Of a stretch of 64,000 nucleotides of DNA, positions 11,871 through 23,500 are shown in pieces (position 1 is the first letter of the stretch; every line of letters begins with the position of its first letter). The position numbers and the translations under genes are program-made. The notes beneath the pieces were generated by a model. It worked only from the letters and a program-made list of their open reading frames with translations. It did not search any database and was not told the DNA's origin. Location of the stretch: assembly GCA_026874595.1 (NCBI GenBank), contig CM049320.1, positions 18,118,988-18,182,987 on the forward strand, read 5' to 3'. This DNA comes from Sipunculus nudus (Eukaryota > Annelida > Sipuncula > Golfingiida > Sipunculidae).

Positions 11871-13640
11871 ATCAAATCTTATCTAAATGATATAGCCGGG
11901 AAGTGGGGTAACAATTTACGATTCAAAGGATGGACTAGTTGTATTTATAGTAATAGTCGTAGTATATGAAAAAAATCAGGCTATCGTAGATAACGTGTTT
12001 CCTTGATCAGACCCAGGGCCTCTAATAGTCGCTTGCCTTGCTTAGTTGAAGCGTCAAACTATCGTCTTAATAAAATAAACTCCTTCCTTAATTTGATCGC
12101 GATCATTTACATAGGCCAGGTAACGGAGTAATTTCCATATTTGCCGCGAAATGTCTCTGGAATGGCTTCTTCTGTTTTCCTATGTTGTGCGCATTTGCGG
12201 GTCAAATTGACCTGATATTTTATTATTAACTACTAATCGTCTCAAAATGTTTAAACGTCGTTCCTTTATTTATGCATCTATCCATCTGGCATTAGTCTCT
12301 CATCTCATCCATTTTCCCTAAAATGGGCACCAAAATTCAATGTGGTTAAAGTCGACAATATCTAGGAAACGTGGCACAAATGCAATGTCAACTGTTACAG
12401 CAGGAAGCTAAAAGTTGCTTTTATTTTAGGCACTTTTAGGGCTCCTCTCAACCAAAACATGCATCCGAAATAATTTTAAAAGTCAGATATACTATTTTCT
12501 TCTTTTGAACAACCATCACATTTATTTATGGAATATTACTGCCAATGAACATCACATGCCAGCTCGAATCCGCTTGAAGACTTCTGCGTCCAGCTGAATC
12601 AGTTAAAAGCGACGAAGAAAGTGTCATGAAAATTAGACACTGTGCAGTTAAATGTATCACCCCCCCACCCCCCACCCCCCAGCATTCCGATGGTCAAAAT
12701 GTTGCAAGCTGTACATGATGGCTGAAACAGTCATCCTTTTTTTGGGCTAGTGTTGATACGTCGTCTCGAAAGTCTGGCAGACAGATTCCTGTTGATAGCT
12801 GCAAAGTCCCTCGCTGCAGTATCCTGTAAAATCGTACTATATTACGCAAATGTGGAGATTGCACGGATGTACCCATATCACAATATCACATGATTACAAT
12901 CCACTTATTGGCGATGCGATTTTTCCAATGTACCCCAAGAAATGTCAATCGTTTTTATAGGGTTATTTTGGATAGTTTTTATTTCTATTTTATTTATATT
13001 TTTTTTATTAAGGCGCGATTGTCCCATATTAGACAGAAAATGTAGTTAGTCGATCTAACGATTGAACATCTACACGACCCGCTGTTTTATTGAAAATATA
13101 TTATGTCAGTATAGTGAGTAGTGGTAAAGCATTTTACCTATGTCTCTCCAAGTCACTTTGGTGGACAGAGAGGGCGGAATCATCTGATTTATCAGCTATA
13201 TAGGAGACTGTGCCAAACTTAAGAATGCCCTCCCTTGCATTTGTCCTTTCTCTCCGCAGGAACAAGTTGCTTTTCCTTAGTTTTACGATGACACTGAGAC
13301 CAACAAACATTGATCTGATCCCTTCATATAAACCTAGGCGTCAAGTCCGGTGATTATCTCTTCGGGACATGCTTATTGCATCATTCTTTGCGCATGGCAC
13401 CTGCACCTACATCTCGTCCACGGTAACATGAGCGCTTCAACAGATGTAGACTATCATTTTCATCTTTATAATCATTACAGACAAACATGTAACATCTGGA
13501 AAAGTTTTTACAATATTGAATGTATACCATATATTACTAAAAGGTCAAAGGAATATAACATTTGTTAAACTGCAATTGTCCAATCCAGTTTCGCATTATC
13601 TGACAGGGTAGCAATCGCTTGCGTCATTCCATGTTAAATA
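11871..13640. other. No recognised gene
   Basis: Unassigned sequence. A C-rich tract (C runs interrupted by A) lies at 12660-12680. A minus-strand stretch at about 12745-12825 behind a plausible acceptor gives a short cysteine-containing peptide (YCSEGLCSYQQESVC) ending in a stop; it was not recognised and may be chance. Confidence 0.4.
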
Positions 13641-13852
13641 GGCCCGTGGTTACCGCATTTGCGGGCCCTTGGTGTTTAATCATCACCATTGCTTGGTCAT
13701 ACCACCAAGGAAACCAACAGAAAGGCGCACTCGTGAGGGAAACACCCTGGGTGAGGCAGACCGTGAAAAATCTCACTGCTACTCTGCTGGGAATGGAACC
13801 CACGAACTCTCGGCTTTGAGTCCTGTGCTCTATCCCTAGACTAAAGACGCCT
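13641..13852 (-). mobile_element. tRNA-derived SINE-like element, copy 1
   Basis: On the minus strand the element starts with a tRNA-like head: an A-box-like TAGTCTAGGGATAGAGC, a middle containing GACTCAAAGCC, and a B-box-like GTGGGTTCCATTCCC. A unique body of about 150 bp follows. A second copy at 36703-36938 matches along its length, sharing CCATTGCTTGGTCAT, GGAAACC, GCGCACTCGT/ACGCACTCGT and CGGCTTTGAGTC. Two diverged copies in one window show a dispersed family. Confidence 0.65.
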
Positions 13853-15222
13853 GTTTCAGCTACAACATTTAGGTCCCGTTTGAATATCCAGGAGGTGTTG
13901 GTGAAAAACTTTCTCTTTCCTTGCTGAATTGTCGGAATTTAAGTACATGAAATCACGAGAATAAACACATCTTCTGCTTAATTCTAGATAAATATAATCA
14001 ATCACATGAACGCTTTACGCAATGTACAGAAAACGGGCGTACTTAATATTTCCTGTTAGGGAGAAATTGTTTTAGTTAGCGACTGAAAATAAAGAAATAG
14101 CATTATGTATCTGCTGGACTGCCAGTATGCTGTGGCAGCATTTGTTGAAATACCCACCTTATATCGAACTGTCAAGTAACGTTCTATGTTTAACATAAAG
14201 GCCTTTCGTCAACACTTAATATCGACTTTTGAACTCGTAATTAGATTGATGGTAACATAACAACAACTGGATGACACGAAGACACGATGAGTTGCAATGT
14301 GATAAGAATACTGATGATTTTTAGACGTAGTAAACACATGTTAATTCGTACGCTGTTTTACGCCATATATATAGGACAGTTGAGCGTTGTTGATAACACA
14401 CACACACACCTTATCGTATTGATTTTCAGGCAATGGTTTACGAATCAGGTATATCATATCATATGGCAATACAGTGGTGGCACTGTCTATTTAAATGAAA
14501 AGCAAGACAGTCTTACTAACACAATGATATATTATATTTTGCCTTCTCGATTTAAGAAGATATTTACTTGATGTCAGGAATAGTGCGGAAGTTATGAGCA
14601 GTCATTTAGGCAATGAGGCGAATCTCTAAAGTTATACTGAAAATACACCACTTTGCCACTAGGGCACCGGCTGGGTTTGATGCCTTAACCATAAGTTCCG
14701 TCAACCTCCTTGTGTCTTACATATAAAGCAGGTAAAACAAACCAGGTTAAACAAATGGTTAAATTTTCCGATTAATTTGTTAGGGGCACTATTTATTGTC
14801 CGACAAACATTTTCCAACCTCTGATAATAGTTTCCTATTAAAAAACACGGTCAAGTTCGCTTGGCCCTTTGACCTATAAATCACTCCTTCTATACTAATC
14901 TAGAAATTAGGCGGTCCCAATAACACTAATACAAGTAAATAGCTCTGCACATTCGCTAGGATAATGGCATAATGATATTTAAATATTTATATAAAAGTAT
15001 CATTGTAATCCAGATTACCTTGAAATTTTAAGTGCCTGTTACCCAGCAAGGTATAAAAAATCAAAAGTAACTTACTAATACTCCTTTAAGCTAAAGTGAA
15101 AATTCCATTTACTGCAAAATAACACCTTCATCGAAGTAAAACAAAAATATATATTCTTTGTAAAGCTGAAAATGCATTCGCAATCACATATGCATTATTA
15201 CAGAAGGAGCCAACAGAGACCA
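13853..15222. other. No recognised gene
   Basis: AT-rich intergenic sequence. The plus-strand open frame 14287-14571 includes a short CA repeat and no domain signature. Confidence 0.5.
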
Positions 15223-15535
15223 TTCCCGGTGGTTGAGTGGAAAGCGTGTCTGACTACGTAGTCGGTGCAATAGGAGGCGTGGGTTCGAATCTGACTTTGG
15301 CAGGTATCTTTCCACGCCGAATTTAATCAAAGGTCTGAAGGAAATTTTGAGGATTTCTGGGAGCTCTGCTTTCTGATATTGGGCTGGCTCGAGCTTTATC
15401 CTGGCCGTGGGCGGATTGGTTATTCGGAGACAGAAGAAGACTGCTTATGCGATAAGTATGGACAGTCTCTTCTGTAAAATCTGGTGGCTATCCAGAGTGT
15501 TTAAACCAGCTTCTGGCTGACAATGGAGTATTGAA

Positions 15536-15597
<62 letters not shown>
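15223..15597 (+). mobile_element. tRNA-derived SINE with AT-repeat tail
   Basis: Plus-strand tRNA-like head: A-box-like TGGTTGAGTGG at about 15229-15240 and a B box, GGGTTCGAATC, at 15281-15291. The A-to-B spacing fits a long-variable-arm tRNA (Leu/Ser type). About 250 bp of tRNA-unrelated body follows, then an (AT)n tail at 15540-15597. The Pol III promoter boxes, body and simple-repeat tail are the standard SINE layout. It is not an intact tRNA gene: the acceptor arm does not pair convincingly. Confidence 0.7.
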
Positions 15598-15601
<4 letters not shown>

Positions 15602-17985
15602 TATGTTCCCTTTGGCTATCACTAAGTATTCATGGAGAATATAACCTAATCTCTTGTTAGAAAGGTTAGAAAAAATGGTATGATATAAACTGGATTTGGT
15701 ATAATTAGGATTTTCATTAAAAAAATTGGGTTAATATCAAAGCCGTTTTGTCCAATTTATATATATAACCTAAAATATAACGTGTTCATGTTGCGAATAC
15801 CACACGAGATTGACTAAAAGTATGAAACAGCGAAAATGTTTGCTGCATCTCTGACAAAATGTTGTACAACTCTGAAAGTAAAATTAGGGCGGGGTTATGT
15901 TGTGCAAAGATTAACGAATTGTAAGTAAGCCTACTTAACGTGTTAATTATGTATTGATTTTTTTATGCTTGTTGAATAAAAGACAATTTTAATAACAAGG
16001 ACGTCTATTCGTTGCTTACAGGTAAAATGTCATGGCATGCAAGTGTAAGCGAGCTCATACGATCGTTGAGCCTTAGCTTTACTTGTTCACGGAGTCGTAG
16101 AACCCTTTATCCTGGTAGTTTGGTTTTAGAAGTAAATTATTCAATATGTGTTACCCTAAAGTGACGCTGGTTACAATTTCATCAGTTACGCCCGATGTTG
16201 AGCCTCCGTTGTTCTGACGGCCATGGGGAAATAGTTCCAAGAATATAAATATTAAATCCCGGATACGTAGTTCAAATATAATCACGCAACATGAATTGCA
16301 TAATGTATTTTATGTACTTGTATTGTTAGCTATCTTGGGCATTTAAGAGACCAGTTCATCGCCAGATAACGTGTGTAATGGTCCTAAAACACTTAGTTCT
16401 GACAAAAGTTATCTATACTGTTACGGCCCTCCTTCACACGGCAATCATGACCCAACGGACCGCAACATATAATTTCAGACACTTATCCTTATAAATAAAC
16501 TCGAAGACAATATAGGTGCAATGATAATCATATACATTTCAATTTACAATAACAGATAAAGTTATAGAATTAATGATTAATTAGCGAAACGAATTCCCTG
16601 GCAAGTCCTTTAACATAAATGAGATACTTAACTGGAGTCTTTAATGTTCATGGATTGCTTGTAACACAATATTGGAAACAGTTGACGAAAGTTCGTAGTG
16701 GGTTACGAAAGTCCATGGTTAATCCACTGGCGAGCGTTAATTATATTACGAAGTCCGCATTTCCGTGGGTAAGAACCTATAGCGACCAGCGTAGGCCATG
16801 GAACTAGGATCCTGGGTTGAATATGACAAGCCGCAAGTGAATTCACGAGTCAACCCTATTTTATATTGAAGTGCAGGGCGGTAAAAGTTATCTGGTGAGT
16901 TCCGTGTATTGCTTCTGTGTGTTTCGCGTATTGTTTCTGCGTTAAGTCCTTTGGTTCCATGGCGAGTTTGCTTGTGCGTCGTTACCGGTGGAAAACACAT
17001 AGACGACCGACGACCCGGGAAGGCGCTCAAACCACAGGTTAGAGATCCACTTGGGGGACATCAGTGCTTCAGAGGCTCACAACAATATATAGATATAGTA
17101 CATTTGGAGACCACAAGCCTTTATCTTAACTATCTAATATGATAACGTAGGCCTGTTGCGTTTGGTATTTCTGATTTTAAGCTTCATTATTAAGGTATTC
17201 TTATATGCCTCGTAAATTTGACAATACTACTAGATGTCAGACCAATCAGAATATTCACATTTACACATATAGTTACATGATATTCTAACGTGTGACCTTT
17301 TTATCACCACGCAACATATATGCCACCAACGTACATCAGTTATAGATATAAGTATCAAAGAAAACTGGTGGCTGCTCATCTTAATAAAGATTATTGTTAC
17401 CCCCTTGTGTCGGAGAGGGAAAATTGTTATCGAGAACCAAAGAGCAGCATACAAAGTTTGCACACAAGGTGAGTGGCTTGTGCTAAAACTAGTAACTTTA
17501 TTATTCCAAATTCAACGTCTATTTGAGTTTTAACTCATAGATACATACGTATACATTTAGATATAAACGGGCCATGAAACTACATATATTAACCAAACCT
17601 GCAATTTCCTTTAAAAGGTCAAATATGCAGTTCTGTACCTCTTCAACTTCTGGAGGTTTTGTCCTTTTAATTCTCTCTACACGTTTACATGTTTGCTGCT
17701 TGCATGGTTGCAGTACGAACTGGGTTAGCACATTTAGTCCGGCGCTTTCATTAGTCAATCTCTATAGTAAAAGAAGATGGGCCGTCGGGCTGTCTCTTAT
17801 GTGTGTATTATTGACCCTCTTTAGCGTTACAACGTAACTTATTCATAATACGCCTTATCGTCAGAAGATCCTGGCCAAGGTTTCAAGAAATCCTTATACC
17901 TCAGGTTGTCCTATAATTTATTTACATTACTTCATGTGTAAATATATACGGATATATAAATGTATGGAAATAAAACACTCAGGGT
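15598..17985. other. Unassigned sequence, no recognised gene
   Basis: Open frames at 16619-16807 and 16909-17142 (plus) and 16746-17030 and 17519-17758 (minus) carry no motif I can name. The 16.6-17.1 kb part is somewhat less AT-rich than its surroundings and could be an old mobile-element remnant. Confidence 0.4.
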
Positions 17986-17989
17986 GCAT

Positions 17990-18185
17990 ATAGCTGGCAA
18001 AAGTTGTGACCGCAAACCTGTCCGGAATAGGAAGAGACACTAACATTCCAACAGACAGTTTGAATTACGTCTACTCGATGCCCGGAAACAGGTAAAATGG
18101 GCGGTTCAATCCATCGACTCCCTCTGGTGTTTGTATGAAACCTTCCTGGTGGCCGTACTTTGTGGACACGTTATGTCTTACCTAA
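17990..18185. other. Possible exon or relic, open in several frames
   Basis: A less AT-rich block that stays open in several frames on both strands. On the plus strand, behind an AG acceptor, it reads GKSCDRKPVRN and, one frame over, DTNIPTDSLNYVYSMPGN before a GTAAAA donor. The order resembles the caspase small-subunit exon of the neighbouring gene (GKVDVGVEV then VPDFSNYYYGFATQP), but the frames differ. It could be a decayed caspase copy in opposite orientation, or coincidence. Confidence 0.25.
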
Positions 18186-18353
18186 AACGATAAGCATTTA
18201 CAACCTTGATAGCTTTCATATATTTACCTCCTGATGCTATTCTTTTATAAACAAGCGTTCACATATTTGTCTTATTTCTTCGGGATAGGTAGGTGATATG
18301 CGGCCCTCTCTATCATAAGTATATGATACAACACAGCATTTGCCTCTCCACAT

Positions 18354-20431
18354 TTAGAAAAAAGATAAGTACGTGCAAATATTACATGATATGTAAAATA
18401 ATTTGCCGTTAAAAAAAGTTATGAGACATGGCACCTTTCCTTTTTTCATTTGTTCACTTGTAAAATCAGGGACATAATTCCCTCTAATTATCACAGCAAA
18501 CAAGGAACTTAAGCAATCGTCATCGATTAAAAGTCGAGGTATATAATCCACCTCACCTTTTCACTGGACCAATTAATCAAGGACATTTAGCAATCGTCAC
18601 CGATTGAAACTCGGTATCTTAAGCGAATAACTAAGATAGATTGTTTATACCCATAGTCAACGTGCCATAAGAATAATGATCATTTTGTATTATTATTATC
18701 TCGAACTCTTATATTGCGTGTACTTGATCTATGAGTAGTATAAATCATACCTCTGCCATAAGCTCGTAGAGGTGTTTTGTAGCGGCTTTCTTATGAAAGA
18801 CTTCATTTATTTCTCTTATAAACCAGCTCCCCTTTCCTGATTCTCGCCATGCTCGTCTCTCTGTGAAGGAACAGATTATCTGTATTTCCACGTTAGAGTG
18901 GTCATTGCGAAAAATGTATCATGATCTACGTTTATTAACATTTCAACGTCCTTAATAGTAAGACTATTTCTTTATATTATACTTACTTGGCTGTGTAGCG
19001 AAACCGTAGTAATAGTTGGAAAAATCCGGAACCCTCATGGGTTTAACCACTGCAGGAACATGTGATGAATCCGCTTCAATACCCGAGTGACACTGTACTT
19101 CAACACCTACATCCACTTTGCCTGACAAAAAGACTTTGCATAATCAAGGATAAGTCCAACTAAAATATTTGAATAAAATAATGTTATTGCTTATGATATT
19201 ATTTTCACCTAATGAATTTAAATTAGCATCATTCTTTTTATCCAAAAAAATATATACCTCCTTGGCAAGATTGAACAATCACGATCTTTGGGATCATCGC
19301 CAATCTGGGTGCCTGGGCACTTGAAAAATAGAGTTGTATTGTTTCTCTCACGTCAATTTTGTAACCATCACAAGTAAATATGTAAGGCCCACCCTGACGA
19401 ATCCCGCCATGGGACATGAGAACAACAAATATGCTCCTTGCTCTCATCTCTGTGGCTTTCTCAGCGAACGACTTCATTGCCAATTCAAGTTGCTTTTGAA
19501 AGGAACGGTATAATTTTAAGTAATAAGACATTTACCTACAATATCCATATTAAAGATATGTAATGATTTAGACATAATAAATAATCACACAGATTATATG
19601 TAACGTACAACATATATGACTACATAACTGTTATATGGATACAGTTCTTTCATTGTTTGAGTTTCCAACCTGTGTGTTCACATCTTCATATTCTTCAACA
19701 TCATATTTCAAGTCGGTAAACAAGGATTTCATGCACTGGCGATCTTCCTTAGCTCCCGACCTGGTTAGAATTTTTCCCGTTTCCATCAGTTTAACTTCGT
19801 TCATGTTGATGATTAAGACTGCTCCTTTTGGTGCACCCCGCATTGGATAGCTCTTATGGCATGACATTATTTTCTTTATCACATTTATGTTCAATATGTG
19901 CATGACAAAGGGATACAAGGGATATGCGAACATAAATCAAAACACTAAAACTTATTTCGGAAAGTAACACGCCAAATTGTATTGCAAAAATTTTAATGGT
20001 TCCCGTTACATACGTCACTGAAGTGCTCCTCATAGAAGTTTCTCGTGCAATGCATAATTTCTCCATATTTTGTTGATTTACTCTCCTGTGTCGCGGCTGA
20101 TTCTCCTTTCAATTAAAACATATGGCCGAAAATAAGGAATTAATAATGCTTCTTGTCTAAATAATGTGGGAAACCTCAAAAAATTAAAATGTAAACACAT
20201 GCATGTAGTTGCTGTTCTAAATCAGTACGTCACAAATAATCTATACGACAAATGCGCTATGAATGAATTCTGGCTATCATTTTAAAATACGATTAAGTCT
20301 TTTGAAATGTAAATATCGGTAAAAAAGAGCATGCCTATCCTCAGAACCGCCAGGTCGCTGAACTCTTTGTTGAATGAAACTGAACCCCTGAATCAAGACA
20401 TTAAAGATTTGCTTGAAAAGGACATGATTCC
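18354..20431 (-). CDS. Caspase (cysteine protease, peptidase C14), seven exons
   Basis: Cleaves proteins after Asp in apoptosis or related signalling. Exons in transcript order: 20431-20348 (provisional), 20105-20014, 19852-19670, 19492-19258, 19121-18987, 18860-18751, 18551-18354; all phases agree. Large subunit: SYPMRGAPKGAVLIINM, RSGAKEDRQCMKSLFTDL, VVLMSHGG with catalytic His (codon 19409-19411), and IVQSCQGG with catalytic Cys (19265-19267; most caspases read QACRG). Small subunit: VPDFSNYYYGFATQP, RESGKGSWFIREINEVF and the C-terminal KGKVPCLITFFNGKLFYIS. The 5' end is unresolved: no CARD or DED was recognised in the two leading exons, and the first in-frame ATG seen is at 20055-20053, which would leave almost no prodomain. 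The acceptor of the last exon is weak and leaves a stretch longer than usual before KKGKVPC. Confidence 0.87.
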
Positions 20432-20545
20432 CTGTTAATTTAATGGTAGATATATAGTTTACCTCTTTCAAATTATCTTTGTGTAAAATATATTAACATT
20501 CGTGAAACTGCATATTTATAAACACTTTATCTTATAGTCGTTATA

Positions 20546-23500
20546 TTAAGTGGAAACCCTGTGGTTATGACAGTGCCATGCATTATGTTTCAACTTGATA
20601 AAGATAAATATCGTTATGTTGTTACCAAAAATAAAAGCTTGGATTTTTACCAACTGAAAAGGTTATGAAAAAAAAATATGTTGTTTTTTTATGAAAAATG
20701 GATGATTAATAATTCAGATATCATACTGTCCGAGATATATATAATATATATATATAATATATAACATATATAATATATATGATATAGAATATATGCCCAC
20801 CCGATTGTTACGATATCTGTCCCCACAGCTACACACTGATGCCCGTCAAGAGGAGGTGGTAATTGACCAGTAATGACGATCTGACTCCATTGTTTGTTGT
20901 CTGCAATTTAAAGATTAGTTTGATCACTAAACAATACAAAAAGTCCCTTACACAGAAATCTACAATTTACAAAACTTAAAATAAATACTTAATTTAGAAC
21001 TACCCTACACAACGGCAATGTTGAATTAACTTAAACGTCATTTACCACTGTAGTCGATACGAAAGCCAAAAAGAATTAAATTACGTTGAATTAAATTGAC
21101 TTGACGAAAAGGACATGAACATGTCTGCCGATATACAATATTATAACAAGTTCAGGGTGATTCAGTAACTTTCATCATGGCATTTTAAAAATATATTGAA
21201 AGAGAAACTACCAATGTGAAAGCTGTATAGATCATTGCACAGTCCTGACTGGGTCAAACCTCCGAATATAAATATTTCTTCTCTTCTTGTAACTTAAAGC
21301 AAGAAATAATTAACATAGAATGTATATATATATATATATACTGATAAATGGTTAGGGCGTGTTAGTCTGTAGTCGAAATGTAGATAAAGAGTAAGAGTGA
21401 CACCTTTAAGATAAATCAGTCCATCTAAAAGGGGTCACTCATATATATATATGTGTGTGTAAAGGTGTGTGTGTGTGTGGTAACCTTCATACAGAAAATG
21501 AACTTCGTATAAATATTTCAATTTTTTATCTAATTACTTGCATCACTACTCTCTGATCTGCATCAATACTCTTTGAATAATATATACATGTATGTATATA
21601 TATATATATTTATATTTATATTTATATTTATATGCATACATAAATATATACATACACATATATAACATATATATGTAATGTCATCTCTTTTTATTGGCAT
21701 AAGCTATGTATCGCATGGTATTTGGAATCCGCTGGGATGCCTCATGATGGATTCTAAAAAAATCGAGTATCTATTTTTCCAAACCCCAAGGAAAGTGGTA
21801 CGATACTTTGACCATATCTGTATGCCCCTCTATTTGTCCTTCTGTCCGTCTGCCCCTCCTTTCTGCATGTCTGTCTCTCTATCCGTCAGGTGTTCGTTTC
21901 CAGGCGATAACTTTGCTAGAAAAATATCCCATTTTTCTTCAAATCTGGTACAATTGTTCCCCTTATTCCAATTTTGTATTGTATTGCTTTTGTTGGCGCC
22001 ACATTTGTCGACCGACCTTCAGCTAGCCAATAAATTTTGTGCAACAAAAATTATGGGCAATGTCTTTCCGAAAAATCATCCGAATCCCTTTAAACTTGGT
22101 ACAATGGCCTCAAAAAGAAATATCATGGTAGGGGTTGCTCTTGGTGGCACTACCTATATTGACCTATATGGTTTAAATGATTTGCGCATTCAACCTTTGT
22201 TTCCAGATGATTACTTTTGAAAATCATCGGATTAACGATGGTCCTTCCAAACCAAAGCTCTTGATAGCGCCACATTCTATTAGCCAACTGTTTTCCTCTC
22301 CGTACACGGAGACAATTTAGAGTTATTTTTACTTTAGCTTCCATGTCATAGCTAAGTGTTCCGTTGAGCATAGGAAAAAGATATTAATTCAGTTATTTTC
22401 AAAATGGCATTTTCATGAAACTTTATTTTTTTTCGTGCCAGTGGACCATTGCACAGCCCAGGGAGTCGGGTAAGGTATTGTCATAATCTGGAACTGAGGC
22501 AATCATTTGTAGTTTAATTTGATAGAAATCGGTATATCTAATCTAACCTATGTTTGATTACAGTTAAATTATCCAAAATATGCTTTTCATGGGTTTTGCA
22601 AGATTGGTGCATATTTATCCTCCTGGTCGTAAATTAACTGTGCCGAAAATTCATTTTGATATTATACTAAATCATTGTTTGAACCATCAATGCTTACCTG
22701 CACAATGTTCACTTCTCGGTGTCGGTACATCTCCACCCGCGGTTGGTGTATGCCATGATTCAGCATGTAAGTCATACACCTGTACGAATTCCTTCTGTAT
22801 TCCATATTCTCCATCCCTACCCCCAATTATAAACATCTTTCCCCCGATCACGGAGGCAGTGTGCCCAAAGCGCACAGGAACGGATGGAGTCGTCTACAGA
22901 ATTTAAAATATATGAATCTTATCAATATTTTACAACTCTATTTATGGTCAAGTCTACAACAAGGCGTACACCCAGAAGAGTATGATTTATACGTAGAGTA
23001 TGATTTTTAATCATTTATACATGGGTACACACTGCACACTTCGAATAAGCATATCAACTATGACAAGACTGTTGATAGTAGTTGCAAACATTTGTTTGTT
23101 AAAAATAAACACCTGAAGTCAAGTATACTGTCATGTTTTATGTGGGTATGAAGCTGATTATTGATTTATGACTCAAGTAGGATGAGTTAAGAGACTATTC
23201 CTTGCTAAGTGACATTATCAGAAATTATATTGAAGTAAATGTATCAATGCATTCCTTAATTGTATAAATGTTAATATAAATTAGAAATGAATTGGCTTTT
23301 ATGGGATGTCCCATGAATACGATACTGGATTTCGCACTGGCGTAAAGTTATGCTGTTTACGTTAATATCTTCTCAAAAGCAGGAATGTGCATTGAACGAG
23401 TGGTTCTTGAAAGGAATTCTAAGACTCCTCTCTGGTAAACATCTAACATCTGAGGGATCCGGTGTGAGATATTGTTCATTCTTTTATAGGTTCACATATA

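Noticed and set aside
15223-15310. Functional tRNA gene
   Set aside because: A and B boxes are present, but the acceptor stem does not pair and a repeat body with an AT tail follows; a SINE head fits better.
20348-20900. Direct in-frame splice from the last clear kelch exon into the caspase exons
   Set aside because: The phases do not match: the kelch donors seen give phase 0 or 2, while caspase exons 20431 and 20105 need phase 1. Kept only as an open question.
21678-22220. 180-codon plus-strand ORF
   Set aside because: It lies over a dispersed repeat whose modules recur at 29-30 kb, within a kelch intron on the other strand, and has no domain signature.
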